A stretch of DNA of 64,000 bases, from the NCBI RefSeq assembly GCF_014203855.1, contig NZ_JACHJV010000001.1, forward strand, positions 2,914,001-2,978,000, written 5' to 3'. This DNA is from Kitasatospora kifunensis. Its GTDB lineage: Bacteria; Actinomycetota; Actinomycetes; Streptomycetales; Streptomycetaceae. The position numbers were made by a program, and so were the translations under genes. The number at the start of each line of letters is the position of its first letter. The first letter of the stretch is position 1. Below are positions 51,530-60,615 of this stretch, in pieces. The notes under the pieces are model-generated. The model ran no database searches and had not been told where the DNA came from. It saw only the letters and a list, made by a program, of their open reading frames with translations.

Positions 51530-52187
51530 GGGTTCTCCTCTCGCGGTCCACCGCGCGCACCTCGCGCGGGTGGTGGTTCCGGGTGGTTCCTGGTGCGAAT
51601 GGTGCGGATCGTGCCGTGCCGTGCTCAGTCGGTGGTGGAGCGCCGGCGTCCCCGCCTGTGGGGGCATGCCGGCCGGCCCCGGTGTAGGGCGGTGCTGCCG
51701 CGGTCGGCACCCCAGTTGGGGCGGACGCGGCCTCGACCAGGGTGGCAGCCTAAGCCCGACAAAACTGGCGAATGCCGCTATTCCTGTAGAACTCATGGCC
51801 AACGCGGCCAGGATGGCCGAAATCTGTCCAGTGGTACCTGTGGCGGTCCATCTCCACTCCATCCCCGTTGGCTACGCGGGCGTTCGAAGACGTCACCCAA
51901 CGTAGCGGTCAGCGCGTGCAGGCGCCAGCCTCCGGAAGCGAAACGCTGACGGCTTCCCATGGTTCGCCCCCCGCTACTCCTCGGCGCACCCCCAGCATGG
52001 AGTTGCTTCAACTGGCCCCAGCAGCACGGGTCGGCCGACCGCGCGTCTCGCGGCGGCCGCCCAGGAGGCCGGGAATCCCGTCCGCGCCCGACCGAACGCC
52101 CCCGCCCTTGACGTACGGAGCGTCGCGCGATGGTCACCTCTTGTGATCGTGCTCGGCGTCGCCCGGGGAGCGCCTAGGCTTGCCCCC
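51530..52187. other. Intergenic region between the SCO5389-like gene and nucS
   Basis: About 660 bases. Open frames exist on both strands, but none shows a recognisable motif, a good ribosome site or the expected codon bias. The segment near 51750-51800 is AT-richer and may hold the promoter of the minus-strand gene. Confidence 0.5.
52175..52187 (+). promoter_or_regulatory. Possible leaderless promoter of nucS
   Basis: TAGGCT (52175-52180) ends 7 bases before the ATG and no ribosome site is present, as in leaderless actinobacterial genes. No clear -35 is seen. Confidence 0.35.
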
Positions 52188-52847
52188 ATGCGTCTTGTCA
52201 TCGCCCGCTGTTCCGTCGACTACGCCGGCCGGCTCTCCGCCCACCTGCCCTCCGCCACCCGGTTGATCCTGGTCAAGGCCGACGGAAGCGTGAGCATCCA
52301 CGCCGACGACCGCGCCTACAAGCCGCTCAACTGGATGTCTCCGCCGTGCAGCCTCAAGGAGGGCGACGGTGCCTGGACCGTGCAGAACAAGGCGGGCGAG
52401 AAGCTGATCATCACGCTGGAGGAGGTCCTGCACGACTCCTCGCACGAGCTGGGCGTGGATCCCGGCCTGATCAAGGACGGCGTCGAGGCGCACCTGCAGG
52501 AGCTGCTGGCGGACCGGATGGAGGTGCTCGGCACCGGCTGGTCGCTGGTCCGCCGGGAGTACCCGACCGCGATCGGCCCGGTCGACATCCTGTGCCGCAA
52601 CGCCGACGGTGCCACCGTCGCGGTGGAGATCAAGCGGCGCGGCGAGATCGACGGCGTCGAGCAGCTGACCCGCTACCTGGAGCTGCTCAACCGCGACCCG
52701 CTGCTCGCCCCGGTCAAGGGCGTCTTCGCCGCCCAGGAGATCAAGCCGCAGGCCCGGGTGCTGGCGACGGACCGCGGGATCGACTGCGTGGTGCTGGACT
52801 ACGACGCCCTGCGCGGCATCGAGGACGACAAGCTGAAGCTGTTCTGA
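52188..52847 (+). CDS. nucS: Mismatch-specific endonuclease NucS
   Basis: A 219-aa nuclease that replaces MutS-MutL mismatch repair in actinobacteria. The N-terminal DNA-binding domain ([20 protein letters not shown]) is followed by a RecB-like core: Asp133 in PVDILCR, Glu147 and Lys149 in VAVEIKR, Gln159 in [10 protein letters not shown]. The last residues DDKLKLF resemble a sliding-clamp binding peptide. The start is the ATG at 52188, probably leaderless. Neighbours (SCO5389-like, STAS protein) match the usual place of the gene. Confidence 0.95.
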   Translation: MRLVIARCSVDYAGRLSAHLPSATRLILVKADGSVSIHADDRAYKPLNWMSPPCSLKEGDGAWTVQNKAGEKLIITLEEVLHDSSHELGVDPGLIKDGVEAHLQELLADRMEVLGTGWSLVRREYPTAIGPVDILCRNADGATVAVEIKRRGEIDGVEQLTRYLELLNRDPLLAPVKGVFAAQEIKPQARVLATDRGIDCVVLDYDALRGIEDDKLKLF

Positions 52848-52930
52848 CCCTCCGCCGGCACGGGCGCTGGAGGCAGCACACCGGCGCGTGACCGGTCCGC
52901 CAACCTGCTGCGCGCCTCACCGCGCGCCCC

Positions 52931-55357
52931 TCAGGGCGTACTGGGCGCGGTGCTGGGCGTCCCCGTGACCGGGGAGGCCGGGGCGGTGGTGGGCGAGCCG
53001 GTGCCGGACGACGGCGAGGTCGACGGCGGGGGTGTGCTCGGCGCTGCCGTGGTGGGCGAGGCCGAGCTGGGCGGCGCCGACCGCGTGGGCGACTGGCTGC
53101 TCGGCTGAACGGGCGCGTTCGGGGTGCTCGGCGCGGAGGTCGGCGCACCTGGCGTGCTGGGGCCTGCCGCTGCCGTCGTCGGCTGTCCGGGGGTGTCGGG
53201 CGCGGAACTGGTGTCGCCGCTCGGCTGGGCGCTCGACGTCGGCGTCGCCGGGCCCCGCCCGCGCACGGCGGTGGCGCTCGCGCTCGCAGCCGCCGGGGCC
53301 GAGCCGGTCGCCGTGGCCGAGGTCGAGTCGGACGCCGAGGCGGTGGCCGAATCCGCAGCCGTGGCCGAGCTGGAGGCCGTCCCCGAGGCGCTGCCGGAGG
53401 CCGAGGCGCTCGGCGTACCGCCCACGTTCAGCACACTTCCGGTCACCCCCGTGCCGCCGCCGGCCGGGCTGCTACCGCCGCTGCCGGACACCCCGAGCGC
53501 CACCGCCGTGCCCACCGCGCTCAGCGCGAGCAGCCCGCCGACCGCGAGCAGCGCGTTCCGCTGCGACCAGCCGCGCAGCAGCCCGTTCGGCGGCCAGGAA
53601 CGCTCGGCCAGCACCCGGATGACGGGCCGGCGGATCACCTGGGTCTGTGCCTCGGCCGCCTCGGGCTCCCGCACGTTCTGCTGAAGCAGCATCAGCAGCC
53701 TGCGCGAGGCGGCCAGTTGCCTGCTGTCCCCGGCGAGCTGGCGCAGCGCACAGGCCGCCTCCACGGCCGCCGTGGCCCGTTCCCGCGCCTGCGACGCGGC
53801 CGGTGTCTCGTCCCCCGGGTCCAAGCAGATCCAGTGGACGCCCAACTCGTGCTGGAACCAGGCCTCCTGGCGTCGGCGCCCGGCCTGCCGGGCGGTGGCG
53901 AGCCCGAGTTCAAGGACCTGGCGCCAGGCACCCCAGCGCAGCGCCAGCGCCAGTGCGGGCGCCGCCGACTGGGCCAGCCGCAGCACCGACTCGGTCCGCC
54001 CGGCCGCCCGGTCGGCGTGCAGCGCGCCGAGCACCACCTCCGCCTCGGCGGCGATCTGCTCAGTGCTCACCGCACTGTGGCCGACCCACCAGGAGAAATG
54101 CCGGGCAGCGCCCTCGGGGCTCTGGGTCTCGGGGCCCCAGTGCGCCGCGAGCGCTTCCAACACGCCCTCGGTGAGCCGGTGGTGGCCACCGAGCGACTCG
54201 GCCAGCCCGCACTCCACCAGCTCGCGCAGGGCGCTCTCGCCGTGGTCCACGTCGATCAGCGCGGGCAGGTGCGCGGCGGTGGGACACTCGCCGCCGAACG
54301 CCACCGCGAGCCGCAGCACCGCCTGCGCCGAGTCGCCCAGGCCCTCCACCAGCAGCAGCGCGGGGGCGGCCGTCTGCGCGACCGAGGGCAGCGGCACCGA
54401 GCCCCGCAGCTCGGCCTCGCGGATCGCGGGGTCCTCGTCGGCCGGCTCCTGGTCCTCGTCGCCGCCGAAGACGGCGCGCCGGTCCTCCTCGGCCGCCAGC
54501 AGGGTGTCCACCGCCAGGTCGCGCCGACGCAGCAGCGCGGCGGCCTGCACGAAGCGCAGCGGCAGGCCCTGGGACTCGAACCAGAGGTCGACCGCCCAGG
54601 CCCGCTCGGCCTCGTCCAGCGCCCGGCCGGCCAGCCGCGCGGTGAGGGCCAGGCAGGCGGCCCTGGGCAGCCCGCCGATCGGGTGGTCCTCCAGTCGCGA
54701 GCCGGGCGGCAGCGCGCCGACCGCGCCAAAGGCGGGGACCAGCAGGAAGGCGCACTCAGGAGCGCGGGCCAGCAGCTCCTCCAGCTCGGCGCCCTCCTGG
54801 GCCACCTCGTCGATCACCACGATCGCACCCACCGTGGCCAGCAGCTCGGGCAGTTGGGACTCGTCGGGCCGGTAGCCCGGTGCCTGGTAGGCGGCCGTGA
54901 AGAGGTCCTGGAGCAGGTCGGCGCCGTCGCGCCGGTGGCCGCAGAGCTGGATCACACCGTGCGGGGCCAGGCCGCCGGCGCCCTCGGCGACAGCCGCCAG
55001 CAGCGCGCTGCGGCCCGAACCCGGGTCGCCGAGCAGGCGGATCGAGCGGCCCTCGGCGAGCTTGCCGAGCAGCTGGGCCACCTCGGCCTCGCGGTCCAGC
55101 AGCGGCAGGTCGCCGGGGCCCGAGCCCATCGCCAGCGGCCCCACCGCCGGGCTCGGCCCCGGGCCCGAGCTGGCGCGGCTGGCGCCCCGCTGCTCGCCGG
55201 TGGCCCGGCGGCGCGGTATGGGCCAGTGCTCGGGCGGGCACGGCCGCAGGTCGGAGCCGTCCGGGCCGCCGACGGAGACCAGGTAGCGCCCGGCGACCAG
55301 GTCGCCCGATCGCACGCGCAGGTTCTCCTGACCGAAATCACCGGACGGCTGTGCCAC
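52931..55357 (-). CDS. Membrane-tethered NTPase-like protein with mucin-like tail
   Basis: An 808-aa protein. A P-loop NTPase domain starts near residue 85: Walker A is IRLLGDPGSGRSALL (110-117), with Arg in place of the catalytic Lys; Walker B is AIVVIDEVA. Helical AAA/STAND-like parts and a TPR-like segment follow to about residue 590, then one membrane helix (LLAVGGLLALSAVGTAVAL), then about 185 residues of Ser/Thr/Ala/Pro that would be outside. From memory, related streptomycete proteins also have Arg here, so the domain may bind but hardly hydrolyse ATP. The function is unknown. It is convergent with nucS. Confidence 0.8.
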   Translation of the reverse strand: MAQPSGDFGQENLRVRSGDLVAGRYLVSVGGPDGSDLRPCPPEHWPIPRRRATGEQRGASRASSGPGPSPAVGPLAMGSGPGDLPLLDREAEVAQLLGKLAEGRSIRLLGDPGSGRSALLAAVAEGAGGLAPHGVIQLCGHRRDGADLLQDLFTAAYQAPGYRPDESQLPELLATVGAIVVIDEVAQEGAELEELLARAPECAFLLVPAFGAVGALPPGSRLEDHPIGGLPRAACLALTARLAGRALDEAERAWAVDLWFESQGLPLRFVQAAALLRRRDLAVDTLLAAEEDRRAVFGGDEDQEPADEDPAIREAELRGSVPLPSVAQTAAPALLLVEGLGDSAQAVLRLAVAFGGECPTAAHLPALIDVDHGESALRELVECGLAESLGGHHRLTEGVLEALAAHWGPETQSPEGAARHFSWWVGHSAVSTEQIAAEAEVVLGALHADRAAGRTESVLRLAQSAAPALALALRWGAWRQVLELGLATARQAGRRRQEAWFQHELGVHWICLDPGDETPAASQARERATAAVEAACALRQLAGDSRQLAASRRLLMLLQQNVREPEAAEAQTQVIRRPVIRVLAERSWPPNGLLRGWSQRNALLAVGGLLALSAVGTAVALGVSGSGGSSPAGGGTGVTGSVLNVGGTPSASASGSASGTASSSATAADSATASASDSTSATATGSAPAAASASATAVRGRGPATPTSSAQPSGDTSSAPDTPGQPTTAAAGPSTPGAPTSAPSTPNAPVQPSSQSPTRSAPPSSASPTTAAPSTPPPSTSPSSGTGSPTTAPASPVTGTPSTAPSTP

Positions 55358-55609
55358 GATGCGCTCCGCGTGTGTTCCGCCGGTCAGCGGTTGGCCGCCG
55401 GCCGCTGTGAGGGACCGGGCCGAGGGAGCGCGGTACCACGTCCGTCGACCGACGGACCGTCACCCCGCTCGGCGGTTCCGCGCAGGGCGGGCCCGGCGGC
55501 GATCGAACGGTCCTGTCGAGCGCTGACTCTCGCACATCCGGGCCCCGCCGTGCAGCACGGACCCCTCCCGAGGCCCGAACCTGCACTCAGCGCGATGACG
55601 TGAACGCGA

Positions 55610-56008
55610 TCAGTGCAGCGGAGCGATCGCGGACGGCAGTGGCGGCAGTGGCTGGGCCGGGGCGCCGGCCGGCAGGGTGGCACCGCACGGGTCGGCGGTG
55701 GCGCCCTCCACCGCGAGGATCCGGTGCAGCTTGGTGGCCACCAGCAGGCGCTGCAGCTGCGGCGGCACCTCGCGCAGCACCAGGCGGCGGCCGATCCGAC
55801 CGGCCCGGCGGTGGGTGCCCATGATCACGCCGAGGCCGGTGGCGTCCCAGGCGGCCAGCGCGCTCAGGTCGAGCACCAGGTCACCGCTGCCGCCGTCGAC
55901 GGCCTGGTGCAGCCGGGCCCGCACGTCGGCGGCACTGCGCACGTCCAGCCGACCCTCCAGGGCCAGGACAGCGTGGCTGCCGGGCACTGGGTACTCCACG
56001 ATGCGCAC
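55610..56008 (-). CDS. STAS-domain anti-sigma antagonist
   Basis: A 132-aa single STAS domain related to SpoIIAA/RsbV. It shows HAVLALEGRLDVRSAADVRA, LVLDLSALAAWDATGLGVIM and RRLVLREVPPQLQRLLVATK. At the usual phosphorylation site (DSSG) it reads DATG, with Thr at the phospho position. A Pro/Ala-rich tail of about 25 residues follows the domain. The GTG at 56008 has AAGGAGGG 5 bases upstream. No kinase or sigma factor gene is adjacent, so partners are elsewhere. Confidence 0.88.
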   Translation of the reverse strand: MRIVEYPVPGSHAVLALEGRLDVRSAADVRARLHQAVDGGSGDLVLDLSALAAWDATGLGVIMGTHRRAGRIGRRLVLREVPPQLQRLLVATKLHRILAVEGATADPCGATLPAGAPAQPLPPLPSAIAPLH

Positions 56009-56085
56009 GCTGCCCTCCTTCAGCAATGAGGCCCCCACCATCTGACGCCGGACCAGCGGTCCAGGTTGCTACTCCCCCGGCGGAT

Positions 56086-56100
56086 GTGAAGCATCTTCAC
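56086..56100. promoter_or_regulatory. Palindrome upstream of the STAS gene
   Basis: GTGAAG-CAT-CTTCAC is a perfect inverted repeat about 80 bases before the STAS start, next to an AT-rich TATATT on the minus strand (56112-56117) that may be a -10. The arrangement would suit an operator just after the transcription start. Confidence 0.45.
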
Positions 56101-56259
56101 TCGTCCGAGGGAATATACGCAGTAGTGCCTGGGGCGCACGCTCGATTACCGCGCAAATCACCCATCTGCGGCAGTGCCGTGAGCAAACTCACCCCACGGC
56201 ACCCGCCTGCGCAGCAGGCTGATCCGGGACCGGTGGGGACCGGCCCTGAACCGGGTCGG

Positions 56260-57132
56260 TCAGCCCTGGTAGCCGTAGAAGCCGCGGCCGCTCTTGCGGC
56301 CCAGGTCGCCGGCGGTGACCATGCGGGCCATGATCTCCGGGGCCGCGAACTTCTCGTCCTGGGTCTCCTCGTAGATGTTGCGGGCGGCGTGCAGCAGGAT
56401 GTCCACGCCGGTCAGGTCGGCGGTCTGCAGCGGGCCCATCGGGTGGCCGAAGCCGAGGCGGCAGGCGGTGTCGATGTCCTCGGCGCTGGCCACTCCGGAC
56501 TCGTACAGCTTCGCGGCCTCCACCACCAGGGCGGTGATCAGGCGGGTGGTGATGAAGCCGGCCACGTCGCGGTTGACCACGACCACCTCCTTGCCCACCC
56601 CCTCGGCGAAGGTCCGGGCGGTGGCCAGCGCGGCGTCGCTGGTCTTGTAGCCGCGGACCAGCTCGACCAGGCGCATCAGCGGGACCGGCGAGAAGAAGTG
56701 CACGCCGACCACGGACTCGGGCCGCTCGGTGACGGCGGCGATCCGGGTGATCGGGATGGCGGAGGTGTTGCTGCCCAGCACCGCGCCGTCCTTGGCGATC
56801 TTGTCCAGCTCGCGGAAGACGGCCTCCTTGACCTCCAGCTGCTCGAACACCGCCTCGATCACGATGTCCGCCTCGCCGACCGCGCCGAGGTCGGTGGTGG
56901 TGGTGATCCGGCCGAGCGCCGCGGTGGCCTCCTCGGCGGTCAGCTTGCCCTTGCCGACGAACTTCTCGTAGGAGGCCTCGATCGCGTCCAGACCGCGGCG
57001 CAGGGCCTGCTCGGTGACGTCCCGCAGCACCACCGGGTGGCCGGCCTGCGCGGACACCTGGGCGATGCCCGCGCCCATGAGTCCGGCGCCGATCACGGCG
57101 ATCTGCTGACGCTGCGTGGGTACGTTGCTCAT
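56260..57132 (-). CDS. 3-hydroxybutyryl-CoA dehydrogenase
   Basis: A 290-aa NAD(P)-dependent enzyme interconverting acetoacetyl-CoA and 3-hydroxybutyryl-CoA. The cofactor fold is IAVIGAGLMGAGIAQVSAQ; catalytic features are SNTSAIPIT, GVHFFSPVPLMRLVE (His), RDVAGFITTR and LGFGHPMGPLQTADLTG. The length is usual for the stand-alone enzyme. GGGAGAAG lies upstream of the ATG. With the thiolase at 38145-39350 it forms part of a butyryl-CoA route that could feed IcmA. Confidence 0.94.
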   Translation of the reverse strand: MSNVPTQRQQIAVIGAGLMGAGIAQVSAQAGHPVVLRDVTEQALRRGLDAIEASYEKFVGKGKLTAEEATAALGRITTTTDLGAVGEADIVIEAVFEQLEVKEAVFRELDKIAKDGAVLGSNTSAIPITRIAAVTERPESVVGVHFFSPVPLMRLVELVRGYKTSDAALATARTFAEGVGKEVVVVNRDVAGFITTRLITALVVEAAKLYESGVASAEDIDTACRLGFGHPMGPLQTADLTGVDILLHAARNIYEETQDEKFAAPEIMARMVTAGDLGRKSGRGFYGYQG

Positions 57133-57364
57133 GGCTGCTTCTCCCGAAGTCCCGTCCAGGCGCGCTCCGGGGCAGGGATTGCCTTCCCGCAGGGAGCCGC
57201 GCCGCTCACCGGTCGGACTGTAGTGCCCCGGGCCGGGCCGTGGGGTGATTGGCGGGTGTGATCTGCGTCCAGGCGCCCGGGACCGCGCGGGGCCGGATCA
57301 GCCTCGGGTCGGCGGCGGGCCGACGGCGGGTCACCGCCGGGCCCGGGGACGGTTGCGGCAGGGT

Positions 57365-58024
57365 TCAGCGGCGCGGCGGGGCCGGTGGCAGCGCCAGACC
57401 CAAGTCCTGGGCCAGGATCGCGGCCTGAACCCGGCTGCGCAGTTCCAGCTTGGCCAGGATCCGGCTGACGTGGGTCTTGGTGGTGGCCTCCGCCATCACC
57501 AGCCGGCGGGCGATCTGGCCGTTGCTCAGACCGGCGCCGATCGCCGCCAGCACCTCGCGCTCGCGCTGGGTGAGGCTGGCCAGACCCGCCGGATCACTCC
57601 CCTCGGGCCGGGCGAAGGTGCTGATCAGGCGTCGGGTGACGGAGGGGGCCAGCATGCCGTCGCCGCGGGCCACCGTGCGGATGCCCTCGATCAGCGCGTC
57701 CGCCTCCAGGTCCTTGAGCAGGAAACCGGCCGCACCGGCCCGCAGCGCGCCGTGCACGTACTCGTCCAGGTCGAAGGTGGTCAGCATCAGCACCCGGGCG
57801 GCGTCGGCCTCGACGATCCGTCGGGTGGCCGCGACACCGTCCATCCTGGGCATCTGAACGTCCATCAGCACCACGTCCGGACGAAGCTCCAGCGCCAGGC
57901 TCACGGCCTGTTCGCCGTCGGCGGCCTCGCCCACCACCTCGAGGTCCGGCTCGCTGCGCAGGATCATCACCAGTGCGGTCCGCACCGCCGCCTGATCCTC
58001 CGCCACCAACACCCGGATCGTCAT
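57365..58024 (-). CDS. NarL-type response regulator
   Basis: A 219-aa regulator. The receiver domain has the acidic pair AED (9-10), the phospho Asp55 in VVLMDVQMP and Lys in LLKDLE. The output domain is LuxR-type: LTQREREVLAAIGAGLSNGQ and ATTKTHVSRILAKLELRSRV. Its start overlaps the kinase stop by ATGA, so the pair is co-translated. Targets are unknown. Confidence 0.94.
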   Translation of the reverse strand: MTIRVLVAEDQAAVRTALVMILRSEPDLEVVGEAADGEQAVSLALELRPDVVLMDVQMPRMDGVAATRRIVEADAARVLMLTTFDLDEYVHGALRAGAAGFLLKDLEADALIEGIRTVARGDGMLAPSVTRRLISTFARPEGSDPAGLASLTQREREVLAAIGAGLSNGQIARRLVMAEATTKTHVSRILAKLELRSRVQAAILAQDLGLALPPAPPRR

Positions 58025-59220
58025 TCGCGCCCACCACCGCTCCCGGCCGCCGACTCCACCGGCAGCACCGCCCGTACCTGCCACACCGCGCCGCTCGGGC
58101 CCGCCTCGAAGCTGCCACCGAGCAGCCCGGCCCGCTCCCCCATACCGACCAGCCCGGCCCGCGCACCGGGCAGCGACCGACCTGCGTCCGGACGATACGG
58201 GCTGTCCACCGCGATCTCCACCCGCTCCGGGCACAGCCGCAGGCGCAGCCGCACGGTGCCGCGCCCGGCGTGCTTGAGCGCGTTGGTGAGCGACTCCTGG
58301 ACGATCCGGTAGGCGGCCAGCTCGACCGGCGCGGGCAGCTCGCCGCGCTCGCCGTGCTGCTCCGCCTCGAAGGCCAACCCGGCATCCCGGCCCGCCGCCC
58401 TGGCCTGGGCGAGCAGGCTGTCGAGCGCGTCCAGCCGGGGTGCCTGGTAGTTCTCCGGCTCCTGGTCGCCGGCCCGCAGCAGGCCGATCATGCGGCGCAT
58501 CTCGGCCAGCCCCTGCACGCTGTTCTCCCGGATCACCGTGAGCACGCCCACCAACGGGTCCTCATCGGGCCGCTGCTGACGGCGGGCCAGCGACTGGGCA
58601 CCGGTGGCGTGGATGGCGATCGCCGAGAGGTGGTTGGCCACCACGTCGTGCAGCTCGCGGGCCATCCGGGCGCGCTCGGCGACCACCGCGGCACGCCGGT
58701 CCAGCTCGGCCAGGAGCGCGGTCTGCTCGGCCCGCAGCCGCTCGGCCTCGGCCCGGTCGCGGTGCTTGCGCACCACGTCGGCCGTCCACACCGGGGCCAG
58801 GAAGACCAGCGCGCCGAAGACCGCCACCAGCAGCGCGGAGGCGACGGGGGCGCTCAGCGCGGTGAGACAGGTGAGCACCAGCGTGGTGGCGGCACCGGAG
58901 AGCTGCATGACCAGCGGCATCCGGCGCGGGCCGTAGAGGGTGCCGGCGTAGAGCAGATCGGTGTACATGATGAGGGTGGCCGACAGGCCGCCGCTGAACA
59001 TGGCAGCGGTGAGGACCAGGCCGCCCAGCGAGACCACCAGGATCGGCCGGGTGCGCCGAAACGGCTCCAGCACCGCCATCGCCACCAGCGACAGCAACGG
59101 CACCCAGCGCGGGAAGCCCCCGTTGTACCCCCGGAAGGTGATCAGCAGCAGGCCGCCGAGGAGCCCGGCGATCGCGATCGCCAGGTCCTGCTGACGCGGG
59201 GTGAGGCGACGCGGAGACAC
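58021..59220 (-). CDS. Sensor histidine kinase, HisKA_3 type
   Basis: A 399-aa kinase. The first 150 residues hold about five membrane helices with almost no outside domain, so it may sense the membrane. The phospho-accepting His191 is in RMARELHDVVANHLSAIAIH. The ATPase part has YRIVQESLTNALKHA and GLVGMGERAGLLGG. The GTG at 59220 directly follows GGGAGG, which is too close to be a normal ribosome site, so the exact start is uncertain. The response regulator follows with an ATGA overlap. Confidence 0.92.
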   Translation of the reverse strand: MSPRRLTPRQQDLAIAIAGLLGGLLLITFRGYNGGFPRWVPLLSLVAMAVLEPFRRTRPILVVSLGGLVLTAAMFSGGLSATLIMYTDLLYAGTLYGPRRMPLVMQLSGAATTLVLTCLTALSAPVASALLVAVFGALVFLAPVWTADVVRKHRDRAEAERLRAEQTALLAELDRRAAVVAERARMARELHDVVANHLSAIAIHATGAQSLARRQQRPDEDPLVGVLTVIRENSVQGLAEMRRMIGLLRAGDQEPENYQAPRLDALDSLLAQARAAGRDAGLAFEAEQHGERGELPAPVELAAYRIVQESLTNALKHAGRGTVRLRLRLCPERVEIAVDSPYRPDAGRSLPGARAGLVGMGERAGLLGGSFEAGPSGAVWQVRAVLPVESAAGSGGGRE

Positions 59221-59303
59221 CCTCCCATCTCACCATCCGGCGCGTGCCCTGGCTGTACATAAAAGGTTGCAGGCCGGCTCCCCCGCGTGGCCGAGAGGAT
59301 CCG

Positions 59304-59894
59304 CTAGCGGTTCTCCCCCGGCACCCAGAGCACGTCGCCGCGCTCCTTGTTGGCGGTCCTGGCCAGGATGAAGAGCAGATCGGAGAGCCGGTTGAGGTAC
59401 TTCGCGGTGAGCGGGTTGACGCTCTCCCCGTGCACCTCGATCGCCGCCCAGGTGGCCCGCTCGGCCCGGCGCACCACGGTGCAGGCCAGGTGCAGGTACG
59501 CGGCGCCCGGGGTGCCGCCGGGCAGGATGAAGCTGCGCAGCTTCTCCAGGTCGGCCAAGTACCGGTCGCAGTCCGCCTCCAGGCGGTCGATGTAGCCCTG
59601 CTCGACCCGCAGCGGCGGGGCCACCCTGGAATGGGGAGAGGGGGGGCTCTCGACCACCGGAGTGGCCAGGTCGGCGCCGACGTCGAAGAGATCGTTCTGA
59701 ATCCGCGTCAGGACCGCGACGAGCTCTTCCGGGAGCGCCCCGGCCGCGATCGCCACGCCGAGTGCGGCGTTGGCCTCGTTGGCGTCCGCGTAGGCGATCA
59801 GGCGCGGATCGGTCTTGGTCGTGCGGCTCATGTCACCGAGCGCGGTGCTGCCGTCGTCTCCGGTGCGGGTGTAGATGCGGGTGAGGTTGACCAT
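59304..59894 (-). CDS. Cobalamin adenosyltransferase, PduO type
   Basis: A 196-aa enzyme that makes adenosylcobalamin from cob(I)alamin and ATP. It shows the N-terminal ATP-binding TRIYTRTGDDGSTALGD, DANEANAALGVA, the motif LRSFILPGGTPGAAYLHLAC and CTVVRRAERAT, and ends LSDLLFILAR. It supplies the cofactor that IcmA and methylmalonyl-CoA mutase need; MeaB elsewhere in the window helps to load it. No other B12 synthesis gene is seen here. Confidence 0.93.
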   Translation of the reverse strand: MVNLTRIYTRTGDDGSTALGDMSRTTKTDPRLIAYADANEANAALGVAIAAGALPEELVAVLTRIQNDLFDVGADLATPVVESPPSPHSRVAPPLRVEQGYIDRLEADCDRYLADLEKLRSFILPGGTPGAAYLHLACTVVRRAERATWAAIEVHGESVNPLTAKYLNRLSDLLFILARTANKERGDVLWVPGENR

Positions 59895-59948
59895 ACGGGC
59901 AGCCTAGTTGGGCCCCGCGGGGTTCACCGGTGATCGGACCAGCGGCTG

Positions 59949-60449
59949 CTACGCGACGTTGACCCTCTGCCCGGGCGGGGCCGCCTCCAGCCAGGCGAGG
60001 AAGCCGGTGAGGGCGTCGTCGCTCATGGCCAGCTCCAGCGGCGCGCCGTTGTGCAGGCAGCGCAGGACGACGGAGCCGGAGAGCAGGGCGAGCTCCTCCT
60101 GACCCTCGGGATAGCGGCGGCCGAGGACCTCGATCTCGCGGCGGGGCAGGACCTTGCGGGGGCGGGGGGCGTAGGAGAAGACCCGGAACCACTCGATGTG
60201 GTCGCCGCTGTAGCGCCCGATACCGAAAACCCACCCCTTGCCGTCGGTCGCGGGGACCGGAGCTGAGGTGGGCTGTCCGTTCTCGTCGAGATCGGGGAGG
60301 ATCGAGGCGTCGGCCGGCATTTTGAGGCGGTAGCTGCAGTCGAACGTTCCGCCGAGCCGCTGGATGAGGCGGCGGCGTACCGCGAACGCCAGCAGCCCGA
60401 CCACCCCCAGGGCCACGACGGACGCGCACACCACAAGGGCGAGGACCAT
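59949..60449 (-). CDS. DUF2550 protein
   Basis: A 166-aa protein. One N-terminal membrane helix (about 1-22) is followed by RRRLIQRLGGTFDCSYRLK, the DUF2550 hallmark, then GKGWVFGIGRYSGDHIEWFR. The ATG at 60449 is preferred, because AGGAGG lies 9 bases upstream; a GTG two codons earlier is only 3 bases from it. DUF2550 genes usually stand next to atpC in actinobacteria, as here. The function is unknown. Confidence 0.88.
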   Translation of the reverse strand: MVLALVVCASVVALGVVGLLAFAVRRRLIQRLGGTFDCSYRLKMPADASILPDLDENGQPTSAPVPATDGKGWVFGIGRYSGDHIEWFRVFSYAPRPRKVLPRREIEVLGRRYPEGQEELALLSGSVVLRCLHNGAPLELAMSDDALTGFLAWLEAAPPGQRVNVA

Positions 60450-60561
60450 GCTCACCGACCTCCTCGCTGACTCGCCGACGCGTGGCCGTGTCCCACCGGC
60501 GCTGCGACTCCCCGTGACCGGTAGTCCTATCGAACGACCGGGTTGTCCCTACCAACCGATA

Positions 60562-60604
60562 CGACAGTCCCGGGGTCACGCTCGCGCGTCCCCGGGACCG
60601 TCGG
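60562..60604 (-). terminator. Terminator after atpC
   Basis: A 9-bp perfect stem (gtcccgggg, 60567-60575, with its complement 60590-60598) extended by more pairs beyond one mismatch. It lies just downstream of atpC on the minus strand and likely ends the atp operon. Confidence 0.65.
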
Positions 60605-60615
60605 TCGAACTACGT

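Noticed and set aside
51593..52146. Small frames in the gap before nucS
   Set aside because: No ribosome sites, motifs or codon bias; overlapping frames on both strands suggest non-coding DNA.
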